Part shown: in pieces, positions 38,201-49,481 of the stretch | Layout of the letters: each line of letters opens with the position of its first letter | Position numbering within the stretch: position 1 is the stretch's first letter | Assembly: GCA_015680685.1 (NCBI GenBank) | Contig: MNCI01012629.1 | Location: forward strand, 395,941 to 459,940 | DNA length: 64,000 bases | Reading direction: 5' to 3' | Source of the DNA: Gnetum montanum | Taxonomy: Eukaryota > Streptophyta > Gnetopsida > Gnetales > Gnetaceae | The notes under the pieces: model-generated | Database searches by the model: none | Told to the model about the DNA's origin: nothing | What the model saw: the letters and a program-made list of their open reading frames with translations, nothing else | Made by a program: the position numbers and the translations under genes

Positions 38201-39376
38201 GACGGTAAGGGGCAGGTCCAAAGTCCATTATTCATGTAACCACCTGAGGTTCTGACAATTCTTGAAGGAATCAGCATAATGGGTGGAATACTCATGAATG
38301 TCAAAGGCCATATGCCCCATTACATTGGCACGTACGTTGCTGGTGGAGGTAAACTCCTTTATCGCTGTTTCGGTCTAGGTCAATGTATCGTTATTTCCTA
38401 CTAATTCATTTTTGTTAATGAAAAACCTGTATCATATGACACATTATTATCTTACGCTTCACAAATCTAGACATTAGAAACATATTGACAATACCGCCAA
38501 TAAAACAACTTACCCGCCCGAATAATGCACTGTGCCTGGTGGGTTCTGAAAATAAGTCGAGACATGATGGGCCATGAACAAAGTATTGTATGCATGGTAA
38601 AAGCTAAACCTGGCCATTTTCCAGATCCAACTTAAGCACCTCAACCCTCTAGTGCTAAGTTCATGGTCTTGGGGACAACCAGTATCGATAGCCCCGTCTG
38701 TCAAGAAAGCCAGGATGCCTTGCGTAGAACCCACTAATAGGTGCTCCAAAATAGCACCAGCCACATCCCCTGATAGATGTGACCATACAATAATGCTGTA
38801 GTTACATAGCAAGAACTGCAGAAACTCCAGTGCATCCTTTTGGAACCATATAGCCCTCCCCTGCAACCGAGTCTGAGGGGGAGGAACATTGGGTACGATC
38901 GGGTTTATGCAACATAAAACCCTGACTATGTCTAGGACAATTAAGACGGGTTTCAACATGATACTGTACAAAAGAAAATAAACACATTATTGTCTAGAAT
39001 CTGATTGCATGCTTAAAATATAGAAAATTTACAAATCACGCTTTAGCTATACAGCCGAAATTGCCTAAACCCTTGTAACAGTACAAGGTTTGTCCCAGAC
39101 AATGGTGATAGATGCAATATCATTATATAAACCCTCGTTTTAACGTGAGGTCTATAGCCCAAAACTCTAATTTACACAGAATGACGCAAAAAGAATAAAC
39201 ACTGCAAAGAAGAAGCATATCATAGAAAGCAACACAAATAAGCCAGGGATGGCCTATCGATTCAAGGGAGTGACATCCCTCACTTCAACCAAAGCCTATG
39301 AAGCCCGCTACAGGCTCCCTTGTACTTCATCGATCTTTGCCAATTTTGCGTTCTTCCCTCTTACTTTCGGTGCCAT
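35294..39376 (-). pseudogene. Eight-exon antisense gene of element B with HAD/FCP1-like domain
   Basis: Minus-strand exons: 39376-39258, 38963-38514, 38426-38152, 38028-36982, 36880-36701, 36630-36502, 36423-35606 and 35527-35294. Introns 2-7 have GT donors and AG acceptors and are 70-123 nt long; all phases match, and the exons total 3252 nt including the TAA, exactly 1084 codons. Exon 1 is a basic leader. Exon 2 is FCP1/HAD-like without catalytic aspartates. Exons 3-4 form an unrecognised domain, faintly like plant transposon proteins of the Transposase_32 type. Exon 4 ends Arg/Lys-rich. Exon 7 is a long charged coiled coil and exon 8 a Glu-rich tail. A nuclear protein is plausible. B is dead: in-frame stops occur, for example in exons 1, 3, 4 and 7, and the first donor is AT instead of GT. 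Confidence 0.75.
38514..38963 (-). other. FCP1/NIF-like HAD domain exon (exon 2), element B
   Basis: This 450 nt exon is open throughout. The order matches plant FCP1-type HAD proteins. IVLDIVRVLC stands where the family has a LLVLDLNGLL-type first motif. EFLQFLLCNYSIIVWSHLS stands where it has EFL.FCFE.F.VGIWSS. Near the end, NTLFMAHHVSTYFQNPPGT stands where it has NTLLIDD.PYKALLNPP.T. The second Asp of motif I and both Asp of the DD motif are absent, so phosphatase activity is not expected. The similarity was judged from memory of the family pattern, not from a search. Confidence 0.6.
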
Positions 39377-39533
39377 TGTTATAGTCTTCACACCTTTATG
39401 CCTTCACAAATAATGTGCTGCAACCTCTTGCTCTTTCTCCTTCTCTCTGTAACTGCTCTTTCTCCTTCTCTCTGTAACAGCTGAGAATTCAAATTCGCGA
39501 TGGCTAACAGCCTGTTTTCAAGGAGAATTGCCT

Positions 39534-39543
39534 ACTTATATGC
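39534..39543 (-). promoter_or_regulatory. TATA-like box of antisense gene, element B
   Basis: The minus-strand GCATATAAGT lies 158 nt upstream of the antisense ATG (39374-39376), the same decamer as in A and C. The region between it and the pol acceptor (39544-39878) also holds one TTAAACTA-family motif (39655-39685). Confidence 0.5.
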
Positions 39544-39870
39544 GAAATTAACTGACTTGATGCCCGATTTCAGTGAGACTTACCCAAATTCTGGTGTCAG
39601 TATGAGCTGGAACCCGAGAATCAAGGCATTAATTGTGATAGATATCGCGTGCATCACGGTCCGAAACGACCCTAAACTACTGCATCTTATCTCCTGGTAA
39701 TCAAGTCGCATTAATTATAGGCTATTCACGATGTTCAAAATTCAATTGGCTTCTCACGCTCAGAAACGTCACATCACATCCTTTTTCTTTTTAAACTAAA
39801 CCAAGCGTTATTCATTAAATACTCATAGCATCCAACTTAGTACCTATCTAATTACTTTCATATTTGGCAA

Positions 39871-39878
39871 TTTTGCAG
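39871..39878 (+). promoter_or_regulatory. Conserved splice-acceptor-like site before pol, element B
   Basis: TTTTGCAG is present immediately before the RT-RNase H-integrase frame in A (ending 904), B and C (ending 60030). It would be the 3' end of a sense-strand intron containing the antisense gene. No unambiguous donor was found. Confidence 0.45.
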
Positions 39879-42800
39879 GACAACTGACAAATGGACGAAA
39901 CTTTATCTGCGCTCCTAGTTTTAACAAGCCCACACGAGGAACTTACTAGACAACTTGATTCCACATTAGTAGAAACTAACCTTGCCCTTGATTATGCAAC
40001 CATAGCTTCATTGGAAACATCTCTAGACTGGCCAAAACAATCGACGCGCACGCTAGATTTGGAAGCAAGAGATGTAACCGAAGACCCCCTCAACGAGGTC
40101 TCTGTGGTTACACATAGAGGTGACACTAAAACTCTAAAGGTTAGTTCTTTACTAGACCAAAAGGCACATGACAACATAAGACAGGTTCTCCAGAACAACA
40201 TCACGGTGTTCGGATGGTCATACGAAGATATGTTGGGACTAGACCCAAGGTTAATACAACACAACATAATCCTAGATCCCCATATCAAAGCAGTTAAACA
40301 GAAAGCACAAAAAATTAAGCCAGAAGTCATGCTAGCAGTACATGATGAGATCACTAAACTATACTAGGCTGGTTTTATTTGCACAGTTGATTACTCAAAC
40401 TGGGTATCCAACATTGTAGTTGTTCCCAAAAAGACCGAAGGGATACACATCTGCATAGACTTCCGAGACTTGAACAAAGCTACAATTAAGGATAATTTCC
40501 CATTACCGAGTATCGATCAACTAGTGGATACAACCGTTGGGCATGTGCTATTATCCTTCATGGATGGCTTCTTAGGCTATAATCAAATACGCATCAACCC
40601 AGAACACCAGCTGACAACGATGTTCATGATGCCTTGAGGGACCTTTTGTTACACCATGATGTCTTTTGGGTTAAAAAATTCTGGAGCTACGTATCAACGA
40701 GCTATGACGTACATCTTTAGCAATTACCTCCTAGGGAGACTGAATAACTATGTTGATGATATAGCTGTTAAGTCTATAAAGTCAGAGGATCATTCGGAGG
40801 ATCTGGAGTTGGTCCTTAAAAGATGTTCTAAATACGACCTCCAGCTCAACCCAAAGAAGTACATATTTGGAGTCAAAACCGGATGCATGCTAGGGTTTGT
40901 GGTATCGGAAACTGGTATACAAGTAGATCCTGACAAAGTCAAGGCCATTGTTGAATTGACACCCCCTACAAATCTCAAGTAATTGTGCGGATTGCAAGGG
41001 AGGTTACAATTTATCAGACGGTTTATCTCGAGATTAACCGATAAGTTACACCCAATGCAACATTTGCTTAAAAGGGGGGTTAATTTCGAATGGACATATG
41101 ATTGTCAGCGTGCATTTTACAGCTTGAAGCAAGAGCTTCAATGCTTGCCAATAGTTTTCCCACCGCAAAGGGATCAACCATTTTACATTTACCTCGCGAC
41201 TTCAAACGTAGCCTTAGCTGCATTACTCTGTCAAAAGAGGGATGATGGGTCAGAAGTACCCATCTATTACTTGAGTCATGCTCTATGTGCTTATGAAACG
41301 AGGTATAACAAAGTAGAGCATAATTGCTTAGCGTTAGTGTTTATGCTCAAAAAGTGCAGACACTATCTCTTCCGTAGCCAGGTCAACATAATCTGCAAAA
41401 ATAACATCCTTAGGGCCATTATGCATAACCTGTATGAAAGTAGTAAAATAGCTTATTGGAAAGCTATCATGGCAGAATTTGACCTGCATTACATTGGTCA
41501 ATCATCCACGAAAGGCCAAGCAATAGCTGACCAATTAATAACATCGCCTATTGACAGTTAGGCAACCATAGAGCCTGAATTTCCAGATGAGCATATACAT
41601 AGTCTAAGCCCTATCCCAATAGGCCTTGAAGCAACATTATATTTCGATGAAGCTTCAACCGTTAGAGGTGGTAGTGCCACCACAGTCATTATGCTATCAC
41701 TTGAGGAGGTGCGTCTTCACGATTACCGATTGACCTTTCCTTGTACGAACAATGTGGTAGAGTACGAGGGGCTCCTCAGAGGATTGTTAATGGCCAGAGA
41801 GCTTGATGTTCGACACCTAGCAATTAGGGGCGATTCAATGCTCATTATAAATCAAATCACAAGAGTCTACGCCTGCAAGTCTATACATTTACAATCCTAC
41901 TATGAAATGGCTAAAGATCTTCTGAAGTAGTTCATAACGATCGATGTCCAACATGTGCCCCGAAATGATAACACACTAGCCGATTCACTGGTTACATTAG
42001 CTTTAAATATGTCATCGTACCTATTCAACACTTGTCCTGCATTAATAACAAATGGTACAGATCCTATTATTTAGGCGGCACAAATATCTTCTCTGCTCGA
42101 GGATAGAACGCCAGAGTGGTACAACAACATTAAGACTTACCTCTTATATGGAAAACCACCACACAAGTTAACACACGTGCAGAAAGATGCAATTCGCAAC
42201 CGAGCTAGGAAGTACGTCATCATAGGAGATAGTACCCTTTGTAGATGCTCTTTTAATGGAGTGCTGCTTACCTGCGTTAACAAAGAACAAGCACAACGTA
42301 TAGTTGACAAGGTTTACGAAGGATTATGCGGAGGACACGTAGCACCATGAGCCATGGCTTCTAAAATCTGTCGCTTAGGGTATTATTGGCCGTACATGGA
42401 AAAAGATTGTCTTACAAAGGTTAAAACGTGCGACATGTGTCAACGTTACGCAAACCTTATATATGTGTCACCTATAGAATTACACACGACTCAGATCACA
42501 TGGCGCTTTCAACGATGGGGACTAGACATTATAGGGCTTATCACACCGAAATCTTCTGTAGGTCATAGCTTCATAATCACCGCTACTGAGTATTTCATGA
42601 AGTGGGTAGAAGCCATTCCTTTGTGGAAGATCATGTCTCAACAGATCTGTCATTTCATTCTAGATAACATTGTAACCAGATTTGGTCTCCCGATGACTAT
42701 CGTGACCGATAATGGTCCACAATTTAGCAGTATGGAAACCAAATCTTTTTGTGATAGTCTTGGCATCAAACAATATTTTTCTTCGCCCTATTACCCGCAA

Positions 42801-43358
42801 GCGAATGGTCAAGCTGAGGCAACAAATAAAGTCCTTATCAACCTACTCAAGAAAATGCTCGACAGCAACAAGAGACTGTGGCATGAAAGGATCCTCTATG
42901 TGCTATGGGCATATCATACCACATGCAGAACAGCTACAGACAGTACGCCCTATAACCTAGTCTATGGATCTGAGGCGGTGCTGCCCCTCAAATTACAGGT
43001 TCCTTCTTTGCGGATGGTCCTCTCCACGATTATAAATGAGGCTCAACACACTGAGTCTCGGATCATGGATTTGGATTCAGTTGAGGAGAAGCGAATACAG
43101 ATCCTTGATACCATCGAAAATTATCAAGATAAGCAGAGGTAGAAGCATCGTCATAATCTTCAACAATGTCCGATCAAGAAGGGAGATTTAGTTCTCAAGG
43201 CCCTTCGCGAACTAGTAGGCAAGTTCTCTGCAAACTGGGAGGGCCCCTTCTTGGTAGCTGATGTGTATGGCAACGACGCATTCAAGCTAGCAGATATCAA
43301 TGGCAATGAGTTACCGAATCCTATAAATCATATATATATGAAGCGGTACTACATCTAA
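39879..43358 (+). pseudogene. pol: Tat-lineage pol of element B
   Basis: The domain order is RT, RNase H, archaeal-like RNase H, integrase. An ATG stands at 39891. RT shows VVPKKTEGIHICIDFRDLN (about 40420) and YVDD (40749-40760). The archaeal-like RNase H starts at YFDEAS (about 41640) and has RGDSMLI. Integrase residues D (42535), D (42708) and E (42816) are all present, with a PYYPQANGQAEAT context. The frame ends at TAA 43356-43358. Stops sit at 40365 (CAG to TAG), 40636 (TGG to TGA), 40980 (CAA to TAA), 41560 and 41928. Of the three pol copies this one keeps the active sites best. Confidence 0.9.
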
Positions 43359-43397
43359 GTGCATTTCCAGTGTTAACATCAGGTATGATAATGATCG

Positions 43398-43885
43398 TCT
43401 GCTACGACGCTAAACTGGCAACAAACGTCTGCTACGACGTAAAACTGACATTCCCTTCATGCGTCCACCACGACGCTAAACTAGAAACAATTATCTGCCA
43501 TGACATAAAACTAGCAAGTTGCAACCATCCGCTACGATGTAAAACTGGTAGTGTTGTACAGGTCCGCCACGATGTAAAACTGGCATTTCCTACACGCGTC
43601 CATCATGATGCTAAACTAGCACCAGCTGTCTGCCAGGCCATAAAACTGGCACAGGTGAGTATCCATCTGTTGAGACATAAAACTAGCACAGATTTGTCCC
43701 TAGGTCACGACATGAAACTGGCATCCACAACACGGTCTGCTGAGACCATAAATCAGCTCTACCACCATCGTCTACGACGTAAAACTAGCGCTTTTCGGTC
43801 CGCCCAGACTTTAAACTGGGACCATGGTCTGCGGGGACTTAAAACCAGCAACGACAGTCTACCAGGACTTCAAATTGGGACCTAC
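43398..43885 (+). repeat. Short-unit tandem array, element B
   Basis: About 15 units carry the CGACGTAAAACTGGCA core, in nearly the same order as in A, beginning about 40 bp after the pol stop. Confidence 0.85.
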
Positions 43886-45060
43886 AAGACTGCCACCATG
43901 CCAACCAAGCGAGCGTCATCATCTCTGTGCGGTTGCAAAATGGATGGAGTGGGGTGTTGGGGCAGCCCTAGCATCACTACCTCACAGGCATTCTACTGAT
44001 TCCTCGGATGTGCTGAAAGACATACTACTGACCCCTCGAAGATGCCGTCACTGCACCCATTTTAGCGGTGGCACCTCTAAGAGATCAATTTTGCCGTTCG
44101 AAGCCCCAAAGGAGTTTGCATCAACTACGACTTTGGGGACCTCCGCTCATCATCACTATCAGGCTCTGGCTTCATAGATTCACCTAGCTGGTTCTTTACA
44201 TAACCAGTCAGGTGCGTTGAGTCTGATGTTCTTTGGCGGTGATATGCTAGGCCGAGTGTCAATGTTGAAGACTCTAGCCTCGTGCTACAGTTCCTCCTTC
44301 ATGGCCCGTTCACTTTATCTCGCCTCAAATGGTACTTGTTTCAACAACCTCTCCGGTGATTCGCACGAGCAATGATGTCCTCTTTTTTTCTTCTTTGGTT
44401 GCAGGGTACTTGTTACAAGGATGTCATTCAAAGGTGCGTTCATATGAGTGGTGAAACACCGACAACGTTTTGAAATGGCCACTTAAGTTAGCCTGTCCAC
44501 TCAGAAATGCATCCCTATGTTCCTCATAATCCTACCTCTAGCCCTTATTACCATCCTTAACTATCCCATCTTCTTCCCTTACGCCAAATGTAAAATGCTT
44601 TCCACATATGCATTACAATCAAGTCCATGAGCCGGTGTAACGCAACTCACCTAATGGACCCAAAAAAAAAGTGGATCGTCAAAATGGGTGAAGCACAACT
44701 CGTCCAGGTTGTGAAGACGCAACACAATTCGTCTATGCAAGCCCCTTCATCTACAAAATGACAGCATAACTCTATGCAAACGTAATTGTAGGAGAAAGCC
44801 TAATTGCTTATGTGTGAAAAGGCTATACACACACATTTGAGTCTTTCCCGAACCTCATTTGAGTCTTGCCCGAACCTCTTTCCTCCTACTTCTATAAGAA
44901 TTCCCTCCTACACCATCTTACCTTCTGTTTCCCTCATTTCTGCACTTCTACATTGATAGGACGACACTTGAGTGACTGTTGATGAACGTTGTTGGTACTT
45001 TTACCCATCCAGTGTTTCGTATTCTTTGTCGACATCTTTCGAGAAAGCCCTCTAACTGTC
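43886..45060 (+). other. 3' untranslated region of element B
   Basis: Non-coding; it aligns in patches with 4916-6052. It ends in the polypurine tract AACAAAGAGGGG (45061-45072), five bases before the LTR. Confidence 0.7.
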
Positions 45061-45076
45061 AACAAAGAGGGGCCAT

Positions 45077-46675
45077 TGAAACACTATAGAAATTGCGAAT
45101 CGACCTCAAGCAAAGATTCGTGATTCGGGCGAAAGTTTGCAAAAAAATTTTAGAAGACAGAAACAAGGCAAAGCAAGGCAAAGAGGCGCGCAGCATCAAG
45201 TCTCCAAGTTCCTTACAGATTTCAATCTTCCTGTGTTTTCTTTCTTTACACTACATTACGCAACATAGCATAGTGTAGCTTAGTGTAACTCTACTTAGCA
45301 TAGCTCGATATCAGAAGGTAACTTACTTTGATAGATTTGATGAGGCTTAAAGCCTAAGCAGCGTAATATGCGACTTGTCACATATTCGGCTAAGTCTTTT
45401 GCTCAGGGCTGAGTTTACGTTCCATTACGTAGAGCAGCGTAACGAGCTTCAAGGAAGACAAAGTCAGAGTACAAGGAAGCATGGCAGATTGATTTCTTTT
45501 CTTTGCAGATTAGTCACTTTATGCTTATTACGCTATGCAGTGTAGATAAGAGTAATTTATTGTAAAGTTGAGCATTGTTTACTCTCTATTACTCTTTGTG
45601 GCATAAATGAGCGTAAAATAGCTGTAATCAACTACCTCCATGCTATATTACACTCTGCCACATGACACAATGTAAACGAGTGTAGTAAATCCTTAAGCCA
45701 GTTAAAGCAGTACCAGATATGCACTTGCTATCCACACACACCATACGCTGATGAGCGTGTTGTGCGTAGTATGCGTAATCATGAAGCGGCTTTAGCGAAA
45801 GTGGTCGACAGCGTGCTTTGCCATTTTTTCCAAAAACGTGACGTGACACGACCTGTTTCAACACAAAGTTTGCCAAGTCAACTATATTCTGAAAGTTTGG
45901 GGCACGTGTCACCAAGGCCATGCCTTCTTCATGTACTATCGAACCTATAAATACTACAGTTGGCGAAGAAAAGAGGAGCAGCTTATCTTTTGAGGGCATC
46001 ATCTTTTAGCAAAGACAATAGATATTTTGAGCATTAACAGCAGAGCAATCAGTCCTTTGGTGAAAAATATAGTTCTCTCCATTGGCAATCATTGGCAGTT
46101 TGAGCAGAAACTACTGAAAGCAAAGGGAGCAAATCAGAGATTGAGAGATCATCTGGTGCGGTTGGCAACATCTATTGATCAGACACAGTTGATCGATAGA
46201 CATTTAGGCTTGACCTTCCTTGCATCCCGTCCTTGGCTCATGAGGTAGACCGAACTTCATTCTGTACTTCTTGCTGAACAATTTTCTTGATATTTTGTGT
46301 ATGCTCTGTACAAAATAAGCAAAATTTTTCCATTGGTGTATACAATATACTCAGTTTTCAGGTCAAAGCACAGATCTGGGAATTGCGCATTTTTCTTAAT
46401 TCAATCCTTCTTGTCGTATTAACGTTATCGTTATTGCAATTTATCTACATCGTTTTCTACTCCATTTGCGATTCATCGAATCAAATTGTCCCACAGAATA
46501 TTTATAATATTTGTCGATTTACTGGTTGAGTAACTCCCTATCTGATTGACAAGACTGTTCAGGGCACTGTGGATTCGTTTTCTCTAGCACAGCCCTTGCA
46601 CAGATCCGTGGTTAAGAATGTGTACATGGATTTTTGTTTGGTATTTTCCAGCTGTCGACATTTTCCATCATTACA
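45077..46675 (+). repeat. 3' LTR of element B
   Basis: This 1599 bp LTR pairs with 29085-30684, with TATAAATA at 45946-45953. It ends TTACA and is followed by the target duplication CACAG. Confidence 0.92.
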
Positions 46676-46680
46676 CACAG

Positions 46681-47028
46681 TACATTATCAGTTTACCAAA
46701 ACCTCGCTACATCATTATCGTTTACATTTTACAAATTACAATTTCTGTTTATCTTATGTTTACCAGTCACGATTCGAGTTTACATTTATGTTCACAAATA
46801 AAGTTGAAAAAGAAAAAAAATATATATATATATATATAATATGGAGTGTTAACATGGCAATAGGATGACAACATATTACACCATGATCATGTTATATTTT
46901 TTCTCATACATTCCAAAAACAACAAAACTAGCCAAAAAAAAGGGGAGAGACATTGAGCACAAAATTAAGAGTATGATAAGCAATGATGTAACAAAGATGA
47001 AAACAAGGCCTGGAACACAATCACTTAC
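46681..47028 (+). other. Element D resumed: non-coding stretch with AT microsatellite
   Basis: This T-rich sequence has TTTACATTT words like the region just after gag-protease in C (55190-55330), then a (TA)n tract at about 46820-46839. The minus strand from 47028 down reads as the start of an intron (GTAAGTG donor). Antisense exons 4-8 are missing here, apparently deleted before B inserted. Confidence 0.5.
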
Positions 47029-47831
47029 CATTAGCAAATAGAGTAGGCACGTTTGGTGTAGGATCACCCATCTAAGAACAAATAGGCCCATCAAGAGACC
47101 AATCCTCATGCAGCTAGCTGTGAACTTGACAATGTTCAAAGGCCCTAGAAAATTGCCTAGGATAATTGACAATAGCACCCTTGGTCTAATCTAGCACCAC
47201 AACATGAAGAGTGGGGCCCACCATAAATACCTCCAAGGCTATGCATGTTAAGGAAAGCTCACCATCATCCTCATGCAATCCATGCTCATTGAAATGGGGC
47301 CTGCAAGGGAAAAGGTATTCATACGTAAAGAATCATATAATGTTAAAGGAACCAAAGGTAAGACAAGTATAAAGAGCATACCTATCTACTCTGTACACTA
47401 TTCCAGCTAGATTTTGGAATAGCATATGCACATGGTAGGCTAAAAAATGTGTGCTACTACTGTTGTAGTGGCTGTAAGATGGCAATCCCCACACACGTGT
47501 CAAAGGACGTGTAGATCTAGGACCTTCGGGAGCACCTCCCTCAACTATGTACGGTCCCTTGTCTATGTCAAAAAAGAAGGCTAGCATGCCTCATGTTGAG
47601 CTGTGCAACATGGTCTCAACAATATCACGAGCCAATCGTTTACTCAAATGAGACCATATGACAATGTTGAAATTCTAAAAAATAAATGATAAAAATGCAC
47701 CAACATTTGGACGAAACCATATTACATGAGGCCCAATTCGTATGTCATAACGAGATGTGTTTGGTTCCAAAGGGCCAAACCAAGATAGCACACCAACAAG
47801 TTCAACCACAAGGAGAAAAGGCTTGAGTCCC
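47029..47831 (-). pseudogene. Antisense gene exons 2 and 3 of element D (HAD/FCP1-like)
   Basis: On the minus strand, exon 2 is 47831-47382 (450 nt, the same length as in B and C). It has a GTAG acceptor and a GTATGC donor, then an 81 nt intron. Exon 3 is 47300-47029 (272 nt, one codon shorter than in B), ending at GTAAGTG. All phases agree with B. The protein has drifted far but keeps landmarks: LLVVELVGVL, NIVIWSHLSKRLA, FLAYHVHMLFQNLAG, and in exon 3 EHCQ...LHEDWSLDGP against ENCQ...LHDDWTLDPP in C. Three in-frame stops are present. Here even the first catalytic Asp is Glu. Confidence 0.7.
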
Positions 47832-49481
47832 CTACATAGAGCCAAAACCTTAGGTAAGTATATTAAAATATATAAAACATATAAATTAAAAATAAAATAA
47901 AATAAGACAAATATGTAAACCCAACAAGTAAATAATACCCAACACAAAAGACTACCCCATGAGACAAGGACACTAGTGTTCATTTGGTGTATTTGACGCT
48001 CGCTGGGGAACATTGAGGTCCATTAGACATTAGTTCGTTACAAGCAACATGAAACCAACATTCGCAGGAAAAGCGTTTAAATTGTTTGTTCCAAGAAACA
48101 TAGCACTAGCAGGTAATGAGCATTTCATAAGTCATGCCAACTTGAATAACCTTTCAACCTCCCCTATAGCTAATGCTGCAACCTGGCAACTCACATTGGA
48201 AGTAGTGCACGTTGCGAGAAAACTCACGCTACAAAAGTAGCTAACACTGGAAAGTAGCTCCAGCACCAAAAAATTAGTTTTCTCTGGGGCACTCATGCCC
48301 AAGTAGAAAAATTACTCTTTTCTCTGGGTGTTCACGCCCTATCCCTCCTAGACAGCCACACTCACACTACACCCCAGACTGGCTAGTAACTCACAATGAA
48401 CTTGCCTTGCAGCATCGAAACTTGAGCTTGACGTGCATTCAAACACTAAATTCTAGACACTCATGTTGTAGGTGACATTGGGTGCCTTGCATTTTCCTAT
48501 AGTTTCTCTCCACAGTAGCTCACGCCATGCCCTGCATCTCTCTAAGCTCAACATCAAACTTACCACTCCTCGTGCATCTTGTAACATCATATAAAACCCT
48601 CTTCCATGCTGTCCAAAGCCCCTTAAATCCCTACACAGGCCTTGCAATACACATTTGTGCCCCACTCAATGCCAAAAATAATGCCCTCTCAACCTCTACA
48701 CCCTACTTATGCCCTCGCCACTCATGCTAGGCATGCCCTAGGTCGCTCACGCTGATTGATCCTCTTCAACGAATAAATAATTTAAAAACAAGAAATTTTG
48801 TAGGCTTGATGATGCACTGGCCATTACTCATGCTACCCACACTCACACCATCACCCAAAACAATGATCACAAAAAATGGCAAGCTTCAAAGTAACGTCCC
48901 TGATGCTTGAAATTTACAACGAAAGTCTACGATATAAACCCCAAAATCTAGCAAAATTTTCACTCTGAAACCTTAGCAAAAATGGTGGTCCTAATGGCTC
49001 ATGCTTTACTCATGCTATGATCAAATCGTGTCAAGAACAAGAACGAAAGAAAACATACCTGCGTAGGGTTCCCGCCCATGATGAAATCTTGGGTTGAGGA
49101 AGACGTTGGAGTAGTTCTTTTCTCTCCTCTATGAATGACAAGATAGCCTACTTCTTCCCCTTTCCTTGGCTTGATATCTCTTTCCCCTTCATCGTTGTGG
49201 TCACTCACAATGTCACTCACGATGTCGCTCACACTACTCATGCTCTGTATTGTGGTCATGCTGCTTGCTCACACTGCTCATCCTATGGAAGTTTGCTCAC
49301 AGTGGTCACGTCGTCGCTCTCCAAACAAAGACACAAATGACATTCATTCACTTTTGCATTATTTTGTTTTATCTTTCATTATGGTTATATTTTTTTGCAG
49401 TCTTATTTTTACAATCCAAAAAAAAATCTCTTACAAATTAATTATTTACACAAAAGCTCGACAGTTAATAGTACTATATAC
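47832..49481 (-). other. Upstream part of element D antisense region, unassigned
   Basis: This should contain exon 1 and promoter of the D antisense gene, but I could not place them securely. A minus-strand frame ending MGGNPTQ at a GTATGT donor (about 49060) is a weak candidate because its phase does not match exon 2. Repeated CTCACGCT/ACTCATGCT words recall the D LTR repeats. Element C starts at 49482. Confidence 0.3.

Larger units (their letters stand above)
29085..46675 (+). mobile_element. Complete Tat-lineage LTR retrotransposon B (17.6 kb)
   Basis: LTRs lie at 29085-30684 and 45077-46675 (1600 and 1599 bp, both TGAAACAC...TTACA). They flank a primer site, gag, protease, antisense gene, pol, tandem array and polypurine tract. 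CACAG stands immediately outside both ends (29080-29084 and 46676-46680), which proves a single insertion event into element D. The two LTRs differ visibly at many positions, mostly transitions, so the insertion is not recent. All reading frames carry stops. Confidence 0.95.

Noticed and set aside
49000-49259. Candidate exon 1 of the antisense gene in D
   Set aside because: The ending MGGNPTQ at a GTATGT donor is suggestive, but the phase does not match exon 2 and the leader shows no clear similarity.
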